DNA from: Streptomyces africanus
GTDB lineage: Bacteria; Actinomycetota; Actinomycetes; Streptomycetales; Streptomycetaceae
Assembly: GCF_002150735.1 (NCBI RefSeq)
Contig: NZ_MUKA01000023.1
Location: 319-64,318, forward strand
Direction of reading: 5' to 3'
Length of the DNA stretch: 64,000 nt
In this document: piece after piece, positions 57,506 to 64,000 of the stretch
Layout: each line of letters starts with the position of its first letter
Position numbering within the stretch: the stretch's first letter is position 1
Made by a program: the position numbers and the translations under genes
The notes under the pieces: model-generated
Database searches by the model: none
What the model saw: the letters and a program-made list of their open reading frames with translations, nothing else
Told to the model about the DNA's origin: nothing

Positions 57506-57697
57506 GATGCGCAGCATGCTAGCCGAGGCCCTCCGGGGTGCGCGGGTCCGTATCAGTATGCGGGACCGGGCGCCCATACGGGACAAAAAGTGCGCTATAC
57601 CACTTCGCCACGGAGCGTGAGGGTCCTTGTCCCCGTATTTCACCAATCATGGTGGCGACTAGTGACAGCCTCGTCACGCAGTGCAAGGGTGCCGGGC

Positions 57698-58759
57698 ATG
57701 ACGACCCACGGGGGCTTCGAGCCCGTCTTCTGCACCATCGTTCCGCCCCATGTCCTCGACAAGCTCGCCCAGGCCGAGGACTCGGCGCTCGCCGGACCCG
57801 CCCGCCGGACCCTGGAGCGCGACGCCTTCGAGCGCACCCAGCGCCGCCTCACCACGGTCATCGGCGCCACCGCCGTCGCCGCAGCCGCCGACGGCAAGCC
57901 GCAGCGCACCGTCCACGATGCCCGGCACGGCACCGACCTGCCCGGCCACAAGGTCCGCGGCGAGGGCGACAAGCCCGGCAAGGACGCCACCGTCAACCGC
58001 GCCTACGCCGGCCTCGGCGCCACCTTCGAACTGCTCCTGAAGGCGTACCAGCGCGACTCGATCGACGGCAACGGCCTGCCGCTGAACGCGACCGTGCACT
58101 ACGACCGCGAGTACAACAACGCCTTCTGGAACGGCGAGCAGATGGTCTTCGGCGACGGGGACGGCGAGATCTTCCTCGACTTCACCATCCCGATCGACGT
58201 CATCGGCCACGAGCTGGTCCACGGTGTCACGCAGTACACGGCCAACCTCACCTACTTCGGCCAGCCCGGCGCGCTGAACGAGTCCGTGTCGGACGTCTTC
58301 GGCTCGCTCATCAAGCAGTACACGCTCGGCCAGACCGCCGCCGAGGCCGACTGGCTGATCGGCGCGGGCCTGCTCGCCCCGCGGGTGACGGGCAAGGCAC
58401 TGCGCTCCATGAAGGAGCCGGGCACGGCGTACGACGACGACGTCCTGGGCAAGGACCCGCAGCCGGCCACGATGGACGACTACGTGCGCACCGGCCGCGA
58501 CAACGGCGGTGTCCACATCAACTCGGGCATCCCGAACCACGCCTTCTACCTGGCGGCCACGGCCCTCGGCGGACACGCCTGGGAGCGCGCGGGGCTGATC
58601 TGGTACGACGTGCTGACCGGCGGCGAGCTGAAGCAGCAGGCGATGTTCGCCGACTTCGCCACGCTCACCGTCAAGGCCGCGCGGGAGCGGTTCGGCGACG
58701 GGGAGGAGCTGGACGCCGTGTCGAAGGCCTGGGAGCAGGTCGGGGTGCGGACCCTGTAG
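57698..58759 (+). CDS. M4 (protealysin-like) metallopeptidase
   Basis: A 353-residue thermolysin-family peptidase. The N-terminal short propeptide carries PPHVL (16-20), the motif of protealysin-like precursors. The zinc site is HELVH (171-175) plus Glu195 in NESVSD, with the catalytic His region NGGVHINSGIPNHAFY. It lacks a signal peptide and the long thermolysin propeptide, so it is probably cytoplasmic or exported by another route. ATG 57698 is chosen; the frame extends upstream without motifs. The emfourin inhibitor gene follows after 20 bases. Confidence 0.93.
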   Translation: MTTHGGFEPVFCTIVPPHVLDKLAQAEDSALAGPARRTLERDAFERTQRRLTTVIGATAVAAAADGKPQRTVHDARHGTDLPGHKVRGEGDKPGKDATVNRAYAGLGATFELLLKAYQRDSIDGNGLPLNATVHYDREYNNAFWNGEQMVFGDGDGEIFLDFTIPIDVIGHELVHGVTQYTANLTYFGQPGALNESVSDVFGSLIKQYTLGQTAAEADWLIGAGLLAPRVTGKALRSMKEPGTAYDDDVLGKDPQPATMDDYVRTGRDNGGVHINSGIPNHAFYLAATALGGHAWERAGLIWYDVLTGGELKQQAMFADFATLTVKAARERFGDGEELDAVSKAWEQVGVRTL

Positions 58760-58779
58760 TTCCGTACTAGACAGGTGCC

Positions 58780-59046
58780 ATGCGTATTCAGGTGAGGCGC
58801 ACGGGCGGGTTCGCGGGCATCGAGCGGTATGCCGAGGTGGACACCTCCGGCCGCCCCGATGCCCCCGAATGGCACGCACTGGCCGAGCAGGCGGTCGCCG
58901 CCGGCCGGAGCACGCCGCCGATCGGGGTCCCGGACGGGTTCGGCTACCAGATCACCGTGGACGGGAAGACGGTGTACGCGGCCGACCCGCGGCTGACCGA
59001 CGAACAGCGGAAGCTGATCTCACGGGTGCTGAAGGAAGGCGCCTGA
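58780..59046 (+). CDS. Emfourin-like protein inhibitor of M4 peptidase
   Basis: An 88-residue protein of the emfourin (M4in) family, beginning MRIQVRRTGGFAGIERYAEV and containing DGFGYQITVDGKTVYAADPR and LTDEQRKLISRVL. In Serratia, emfourin is encoded beside protealysin and inhibits it tightly. The gene lies 20 bases after the M4 peptidase gene on the same strand, forming the same two-gene module. Weak ribosome site (ACAGG), so the level may follow the peptidase transcript. Confidence 0.88.
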   Translation: MRIQVRRTGGFAGIERYAEVDTSGRPDAPEWHALAEQAVAAGRSTPPIGVPDGFGYQITVDGKTVYAADPRLTDEQRKLISRVLKEGA

Positions 59047-59103
59047 CAGGTCTTCCGCGGCGGCCTGTTGACTTCCGTTACCGGCGGTACGGATGATCCG
59101 CGC

Positions 59104-60432
59104 ATGGCGACTGACGCAGGCAATCCGATCCCCCGCTTCCCGGCCGGCTTCCTCTGGGGCGTGTCCACCTCGGCGCACCAGATCGAAGGTGCGGCGGACG
59201 AGCGCGAGCCGTCCGTGTGGGACGCCTTCACGGCCGAGCCGGGCCGGGTGAAGGACGGCTCGACGGCGGCGGTGGCCTGCGACCACTACCACCGCCACCG
59301 CGAGGACGTGGCCCTGCTGGCCGGCCTCGGAGTGAACGCCTACCGCTTCTCGGTGTCCTGGCCGCGGGTGCGTTCCGAGAAGGGCCTGGACTTCTACGAC
59401 CGGCTGGTGGACGACCTGTGCGCGGCGGGGGTGCGCCCGGTGCCGACCCTGTTCCACTGGGACCTGCCGGCGGACCTCGACTGGCTGGAGCGGGACACGG
59501 CCGCGCGCTTCGCCGAGTACGTCTCGCTGGTCGCGGGCCGCCTCGGGGACCGGGTGCCGCAGTGGATCACCCTCAACGAGCCCGCCGAACACACCCTGCT
59601 GGGCCACGCCCTGGGCGTGCACGCGCCGGGCAGGCAGCTGCTGTTCGACGCGCTCCCGGCCGCCCACCACCAGTTGCTGGCCCACGGCCTGGCCGTCCGC
59701 GCCCTGCGCGCCGCGGGCGCCACGGACATCGGCATCGCCAACTCGCACGGCCCGACCTGGGCGGCGTCCACCGAGGCGGAGGACGTGGAGGCGGCCGAGT
59801 TCTACGACGTGCTGCTGAACCGCCTGTTCGCGGACCCGCTGCTGCTGGGCCGGTACCCGGACGGCATCGGCGAGCTGATGCCCGGGGACGTCGAGGCCGA
59901 CCTGAAGGTGATCGCCGAACCGCTCGACTGGTACGGCGTCAACTACTACGCGCCGACCCGGGTGGGTGCCCCGCAGGGCACCGACATCACCTTCGGCGGC
60001 GTCGCCATGCCCGCGGAACTCCCGTTCTCGGTGCGGGAGATCACCGGCCACCCGGTCACCGACTTCGGCTGGCCGGTCGTGCCCGAGGGCCTGACCGAGC
60101 TCCTCACCGCCTTCCAGGACCGCTACGGCGACCGGCTCCCGCCCGTCGTCATCACCGAGAACGGCTGCTCCTACCCGGACACCGACGACCAGGACCGCAT
60201 CGCCTACCTGGACGGCCACATCCGGGCCCTGCACCGGGCGCTGGAGGCGGGCGTCGACGTGCGCGGCTACTTCGTGTGGTCCCTGCTCGACAACTTCGAG
60301 TGGGCGGAGGGCTACGCACGCCGCTTCGGCCTGGTCCACGTCGACTTCGAGACCCTTCAACGGACCCCGAAGTCGTCGTACCACTGGTACCGGGAGGTGC
60401 TGCGGGCCCAGGGGGAGGGGGCTACGGCTTGA
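59104..60432 (+). CDS. GH1 beta-glucosidase
   Basis: A 442-residue family 1 glycoside hydrolase with retaining mechanism. It shows FLWGVSTSAHQIEGA at the start, the acid/base Glu in QWITLNEPAEH and the nucleophile Glu in VVITENGCSYPD, then FVWSLLDNFEWAEGYARRFG. No signal peptide, so it acts on imported beta-glucosides. TTGACT (59068-59073) and GATGAT (59092-59097) could form a promoter whose start is at the ATG, giving a leaderless transcript. Its 3' end overlaps the methyltransferase gene by 11 bases on the other strand. Confidence 0.96.
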   Translation: MATDAGNPIPRFPAGFLWGVSTSAHQIEGAADEREPSVWDAFTAEPGRVKDGSTAAVACDHYHRHREDVALLAGLGVNAYRFSVSWPRVRSEKGLDFYDRLVDDLCAAGVRPVPTLFHWDLPADLDWLERDTAARFAEYVSLVAGRLGDRVPQWITLNEPAEHTLLGHALGVHAPGRQLLFDALPAAHHQLLAHGLAVRALRAAGATDIGIANSHGPTWAASTEAEDVEAAEFYDVLLNRLFADPLLLGRYPDGIGELMPGDVEADLKVIAEPLDWYGVNYYAPTRVGAPQGTDITFGGVAMPAELPFSVREITGHPVTDFGWPVVPEGLTELLTAFQDRYGDRLPPVVITENGCSYPDTDDQDRIAYLDGHIRALHRALEAGVDVRGYFVWSLLDNFEWAEGYARRFGLVHVDFETLQRTPKSSYHWYREVLRAQGEGATA

Positions 60433-61222
60433 TGCCCACCCCGGTCCACAGGCTGACCTCGGCGTCCGTCGGGGCGTCGCCGTCGACGGCGTCGGGACGC
60501 CAGCGGTGGCCCACGGTGACGCCCGGGTCGAGCAGCTCCAGGCCGTCGAAGAAGCGGGCGACGTCCGCACGGGAGCGGAACCGCACCGGCGTCCCGGCCG
60601 AGGTGTAGATGTCGGTCACCTTCTGCCAGGTGGCCGGGTCGAAGTCGGGCGTGCAGTGGCTCAGCGCCAGGGCGCTGCCCGAGGGCAGGACGTCCAGCAG
60701 GCGGCGCACGATGCCGTACGGGTCCTGGGCGTCGGTGACGAAGTGCATCAGGGCGTTGAGGGACAGCGCGACCGGGCGGCTCAGGTCCAGGACCTCGGCC
60801 AGTTCGGGCGCGGTCAGCAGCGACTGCGGGTCGTTGACGTCGGCCTCGATGTACGTCGTACGGCCCTCGGCCGTGCTGCGCATCAGGCGCTCGGCGTACT
60901 TGAGGACGAGGGGGTCGTTGTCGGCGTAGACCACGCGGGCGTCCGGGACCACGGACTGGGCCACCTGGTGCAGGTTGGGCTCGGTGGGGATGCCGGTGCC
61001 GATGTCCAGCCACTGGCGGATGCCGTGCTCGCGCGCGAGGACGCGGGTGGCCCGGTGCATGAAGGCCCGGTTCTCGCGGGCGCAGACGAAGATGGCGGGG
61101 TAGGCCTCGGCGACCCGCTCGGCCGCCTGCTTGTCGACCTCGAAGTGGTCCTTGCCGCCGAGGTAGTAGTCGTACATGCGGGCGATATGCGGCTCGTGCG
61201 GGTTCAGGCCGGACCGATCCAT
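60422..61222 (-). CDS. SAM-dependent methyltransferase (DUF574 family)
   Basis: A 266-residue protein of the actinobacterial DUF574/methyltransferase-19 family: HIARMYDYYLGGKDHFEVDK, RAFMHRATRVLAREHGIRQW, LDIGTGIPTEPNLHQVAQ (SAM loop), VVYADNDPLVLKYAERL, and the C-terminal VTVGHRWRPD. Function unknown. ATG 61222. Divergent from the MFS gene at 61337. Confidence 0.9.
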   Translation of the reverse strand: MDRSGLNPHEPHIARMYDYYLGGKDHFEVDKQAAERVAEAYPAIFVCARENRAFMHRATRVLAREHGIRQWLDIGTGIPTEPNLHQVAQSVVPDARVVYADNDPLVLKYAERLMRSTAEGRTTYIEADVNDPQSLLTAPELAEVLDLSRPVALSLNALMHFVTDAQDPYGIVRRLLDVLPSGSALALSHCTPDFDPATWQKVTDIYTSAGTPVRFRSRADVARFFDGLELLDPGVTVGHRWRPDAVDGDAPTDAEVSLWTGVGIKP

Positions 61223-61336
61223 ACCGGTCAAGATACAAGACCGGCAATCGTTTTCGTACACCTTGGGCCGCGCGACCGGATCGAGACGGTGAGTGCACCG
61301 GAGCCGGTGATTCCGAAGATCTGCCAGGATGACCGC

Positions 61337-62599
61337 ATGAGAACCATGACCCGCCCCGGGCCGATCTCCGCCGGGACTCTGGTTCTGCTGTCCGCCCTGT
61401 ATTTCGCCCAGGGACTGCCGTACGGGTTCTTCACCCAGGCACTGCCGGTGGTGCTGCGCGAATCCGGTTTCTCGCTCATCGAGATCAGCGCCACCGGAAT
61501 TCTCTTCGCGCCGTGGGCCCTGAAGTTCCTGTGGGCGCCCTACGTCGACCACTACGGCACCCGCCGGCAGTGGCTGCTGACCCTGCAACTCACCGCGTCG
61601 GCGGTGACACTGGCGCTCGCCTGCATGGACCTGTCGGCGTCACTGCGCGTCCTGCTGGTGGGTATCGCCGTGGTCAACGCGATATCGGCCACCCAGGATG
61701 TCGCAACCGACGGGCTCGCCGTCCAACTCCTCGGACCTCGGCAACGCGGCCTGGGCAACGGAATCCAGGTCGGCGCGTACCGGATCGGCATGATCGTGGG
61801 CGGCGGCGCGCTGCTGTGGCTCTTCGCGCTCGCGGGGTGGCGCGTCCTGTTCGTCGCCATGTCGATTCTGTTGCTGCTCACGGCCGTTCCGGTGTGGTGG
61901 TCACCGCGTACCACGCTCCGCAGCACCTCGGAGAAGACGCCGTCGAGCCCGAGCCGGTTGACCATCGGATGGTGGCAGCGGCTGCGCCGGCCCGGGATGC
62001 TCGCGTTCATCCTGCTCATCGGGGGCTTCAAGTTCGGCGATTCGATGGGCTCGGCGATGGTCGGGCCGTTCATGTCCGACACCGGACTCACCCTGGGGCA
62101 GATCGCAATGGTCAAAGGGGTTCTGTCCTCCGCCGGCGCGCTCGCGGGCGCGGCCCTGGGCGGCTGGCTGTGCTACCGGCACGGCCGGCGGCGCGCCCTG
62201 CTGATCGGCGGGGTCACGCAGACCCTCGGCCTGGCCCTCTACCTCCTCGTCGCGCTGGGCATCGGCGGCTTCGAGTTGATCGTCACCGCGAGCCTGGCCG
62301 AACACATTCTCGGCGGCGCCGCGACCGTAGCGGTGTTCACCCTCATGATGGACGCCGCCGACCCCGACCATGCCGGCAGCGACTACACGCTGCTGGCCTG
62401 CGCGATCGTGGTGGTGCAGGGCATCGCGGGGTTCGCGGCGGGGACGGTCGGCGAGCTGCTCGGGTATCCGGCGCTGTTCGGGTCGAGCCTGGTGCTGTCG
62501 GGAATCGGTTGCGTGGCATTGATCGTCGCGACCGATCGGGGCGCCGGGCCGGCCGGGGTCCATATGGTCTGGGCGGCCCCCAGTCCAGCTATACGTTGA
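61337..62599 (+). CDS. MFS transporter, AmpG/RhtX-like
   Basis: A 420-residue 12-helix transporter. The opening LYFAQGLPYGFFTQALPVVL, then FAPWALKFLWAPYVDHYGTR and the Asp-containing ISATQDVATDGLAVQL, resemble AmpG and RhtX/FptX siderophore permeases rather than drug exporters. It could import a muropeptide or ferric siderophore; no siderophore genes are nearby. ATG 61337 with CCAGGA 8 bases upstream; ATG 61346 is possible. Confidence 0.86.
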   Translation: MRTMTRPGPISAGTLVLLSALYFAQGLPYGFFTQALPVVLRESGFSLIEISATGILFAPWALKFLWAPYVDHYGTRRQWLLTLQLTASAVTLALACMDLSASLRVLLVGIAVVNAISATQDVATDGLAVQLLGPRQRGLGNGIQVGAYRIGMIVGGGALLWLFALAGWRVLFVAMSILLLLTAVPVWWSPRTTLRSTSEKTPSSPSRLTIGWWQRLRRPGMLAFILLIGGFKFGDSMGSAMVGPFMSDTGLTLGQIAMVKGVLSSAGALAGAALGGWLCYRHGRRRALLIGGVTQTLGLALYLLVALGIGGFELIVTASLAEHILGGAATVAVFTLMMDAADPDHAGSDYTLLACAIVVVQGIAGFAAGTVGELLGYPALFGSSLVLSGIGCVALIVATDRGAGPAGVHMVWAAPSPAIR

Positions 62600-62707
62600 G
62601 GCTCGGCGTCGCCGACCAGTTTCCGAAAACCCGATCCGTCAGCACGGCCGCGGCCCGCCGACGGTGTTTCACCGCTCGGACCGGATCGAAAGCACGCGGT
62701 GGTGTTT

Positions 62708-63433
62708 TCACTCTGGTGTCAGCACACCCTCGAGCACCCGGCGTAGCAGGTGCTCGAACATATTCTCCGGGCCCGCGTCGCGAGTCGAAGCGGCAAGCGC
62801 TTGCGCGAGATACCGATGATGACCTGCCTCGGCGGTTTTGTGAACGTAGGCCGCGTGGGTGATCCGGCGTGACCGACTCGTTGTCCTCCCAGCGAGCTCG
62901 GCGCGCGCGAATTGCTGGACGAGCGCATTCAGCACCGCGACTGTCTGCAGTTTCACCGGCCCCGGCACATCCACGTCCGCCATTGCCCGCAGTGCGTACT
63001 CGAGGTAGTCGATTCCCCGGGGTCCGACACGTAGCGGCTCGATCGGGATATCGAGCAACCACCGATACCTCGTGTAGACGTCCTTCGCCCGGGTTCCCAA
63101 CGCAATGAGGTCGTCGATCGCCGAACCGCTCAGCGGTACGTCGACATCGATCTCGCCGGCAGCGGCGTCGACCATGAGGTCCAGTACGTCGTCGTGACCC
63201 GACACATAGCGGTACAGCGCCGACTGGCTCACCCCGAGCCGACGTGCGATCCGGCGCGTGGATACAGCCGCCAAACCGCCCTGGTCGGCGAGCTCGATCG
63301 CCGCGGCGGTGAGTTCGTCCCGGCTGCGTGACGGGGCCGGACCGCGCTTACCGTCGGTGCGTTCCCACACCGTCGGGTCCGCCCTCCCGAGCTGTTCCAC
63401 TCGCCATACCCCTCCACTCGCCGACGCCGACAT
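62708..63433 (-). CDS. TetR-family regulator
   Basis: A 241-residue regulator. The HTH follows an N-terminal extension of about 35 residues: SRDELTAAAIELADQGGLAA, VSTRRIARRLGVSQSALYRY and VSGHDDVLDLM. The long C-terminal domain resembles the TetR_C group of TetR/AcrR regulators. It is divergent from the hydrolase at 63484 with an inverted repeat between. Codon use is less GC-biased than in the genes to the left. Confidence 0.9.
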   Translation of the reverse strand: MSASASGGVWRVEQLGRADPTVWERTDGKRGPAPSRSRDELTAAAIELADQGGLAAVSTRRIARRLGVSQSALYRYVSGHDDVLDLMVDAAAGEIDVDVPLSGSAIDDLIALGTRAKDVYTRYRWLLDIPIEPLRVGPRGIDYLEYALRAMADVDVPGPVKLQTVAVLNALVQQFARAELAGRTTSRSRRITHAAYVHKTAEAGHHRYLAQALAASTRDAGPENMFEHLLRRVLEGVLTPE

Positions 63434-63449
63434 GCCCTATTCTAAAACT

Positions 63450-63464
63450 GCGTTCGATGAACGC
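63450..63464. promoter_or_regulatory. Probable TetR operator
   Basis: GCGTTC-GAT-GAACGC, a perfect 6-3-6 inverted repeat in the 50-base spacer between the divergent TetR gene and hydrolase. It lies in an AT-rich stretch and 20 bases before the hydrolase start, where it would block both promoters. Confidence 0.6.
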
Positions 63465-63483
63465 TATTTAAGGAGGTTTCGGG

Positions 63484-64000
63484 ATGATGTCCCACGACGC
63501 ATGGGGACCGCGACGATGGGCGCACAACGGAGCGGTACGCCTCGCGTTCGATCGGTTCGCGCCGGAGCGAGGCGGAGAGCCGCTGCTTATCGCCACCGGA
63601 TTGGGCGCGAACCGGCACTGGATCCCCGACGGCTTCTGCGAGCAACTCGTCGACCACGGTTTCGCCGTAGCGCGATACGACCAACGCGACGGCGGCGAAT
63701 CGACCCACCTGCCACCGATAGCCGTGCGAAACCCGATCACCGCACTCCTGAGCCGGCGCGGTGAGGCGTACACCGCAGAGGACATGGCAGACGACGCAGT
63801 AGCGGTTCTCGACGAACTGGGCTGGAACTCGGCTCATGTACTCGGGGTTTCCCTCGGCGGCGCGGTCGCCCAGCGCGTCGCCCTCCGGCACCCCGACCGC
63901 GTAACAACCCTCATATCGGCCGACGCGATCCCTGGAGATGTCACCGGACTGAGCACCCTGCGCTACATCCGGTTGGGTACGCTCACGAAGTTCGCCAGGG
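63484..64000 (+). CDS. Alpha/beta hydrolase (N-terminal part)
   Basis: The gene runs off the right edge; 172 codons are visible. AAGGAGG lies 7 bases before ATG 63484. The product has GEPLLIATGLGANRHW (oxyanion region), VARYDQRDGGEST and the nucleophile elbow VLGVSLGGAVAQRVALRHP with the catalytic Ser. It resembles epoxide-hydrolase/ester hydrolases regulated by a divergent TetR. ATA and CTT codons and many GTA codons set it apart from typical Streptomyces genes, suggesting transfer. Confidence 0.88.
   Translation, partial: MMSHDAWGPRRWAHNGAVRLAFDRFAPERGGEPLLIATGLGANRHWIPDGFCEQLVDHGFAVARYDQRDGGESTHLPPIAVRNPITALLSRRGEAYTAEDMADDAVAVLDELGWNSAHVLGVSLGGAVAQRVALRHPDRVTTLISADAIPGDVTGLSTLRYIRLGTLTKFAR

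Noticed and set aside
57575..57616. tRNA-like stretch (minus strand GTGGCGAAGTGGTATAGCGC)
   Set aside because: It resembles a D-arm, but no anticodon arm, T-loop or acceptor pairing follows within the right distance; at most a chance or remnant fragment.
57458..57646. Longer version of the leuA leader ORF (62 codons)
   Set aside because: The upstream part has no ribosome site and crosses the probable promoter; only the last 15-19 codons fit an attenuator peptide.
62600..62707. Possible small gene between the MFS and TetR genes
   Set aside because: No start with ribosome site and no coding-like codon pattern; treated as a spacer between convergent genes.

Overview
This window is a gene-dense, very GC-rich chromosomal stretch from an actinomycete, almost certainly a Streptomyces. 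Third codon positions are nearly all G or C, GTG starts are common, many gene pairs overlap by ATGA or GTGA, and the segment glyS-znuA-znuC-znuB-zur-uppS-recO followed by leuA, an M4 peptidase and emfourin matches the order I recall from the Streptomyces coelicolor core chromosome. I recognise no tRNA, rRNA, insertion sequence, phage gene or CRISPR array.

Layout. 1-8200: start of a beta carbonic anhydrase, an OmpR-type two-component pair, a Tat-exported PhoX-like protein, an excalibur protein, a NUDIX/serine-hydrolase pair and a secreted erythromycin-esterase homologue. 8236-16245: pyruvate phosphate dikinase with a strong terminator, then a ROK regulator divergent from a two-gene glycoside hydrolase/debranching operon. 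16383-26233: LTA-synthase-like sulfatase, dusB, two DHA2 exporters flanking an XRE regulator, GNAT and TetR genes, and an aldo/keto reductase with a large perfect inverted repeat in its promoter. 26385-33092: glycyl-tRNA synthetase, the Zur-controlled zinc uptake operon with its regulator, uppS, recO and two tiny coupled genes.

33220-46268 looks more accessory: a GNAT gene, the three 5-oxoprolinase genes (pxpC, pxpB, pxpA), a DUF1445 (D-glutamate cyclase-like) gene, a GntR/FCD regulator, a lipoprotein binding protein translationally coupled to a nitrate-sensor-domain histidine kinase, an MFS transporter, and an acyl-CoA carboxylase beta subunit with its epsilon partner. Three copies of one 17-base inverted repeat lie in the promoter regions of the DUF1445 gene, the MFS gene and the carboxylase, which suggests one GntR regulon. 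A PP2C/GAF/anti-sigma-type phosphatase follows.

46317-64000: a secreted TIM-barrel protein, a small tyrosine phosphatase, a five-gene peptide-type ABC operon with a permease-ATPase fusion and a DapA-family lyase, a TerB-like protein, leuA with a leucine-rich attenuator leader, the M4 peptidase/emfourin pair, a GH1 beta-glucosidase, a DUF574 methyltransferase, an MFS transporter, and at the right edge a TetR regulator divergent from an alpha/beta hydrolase whose codon use is less GC-biased than the rest.

Regulation is readable in several places: a Zur box overlapping the znuA start codon, the GntR repeats, palindromic operators in front of the aldo/keto reductase, an MFS gene and the edge hydrolase, the leuA attenuator, and GC-rich terminator hairpins after ppdK, glyS, leuA and between zur and uppS.
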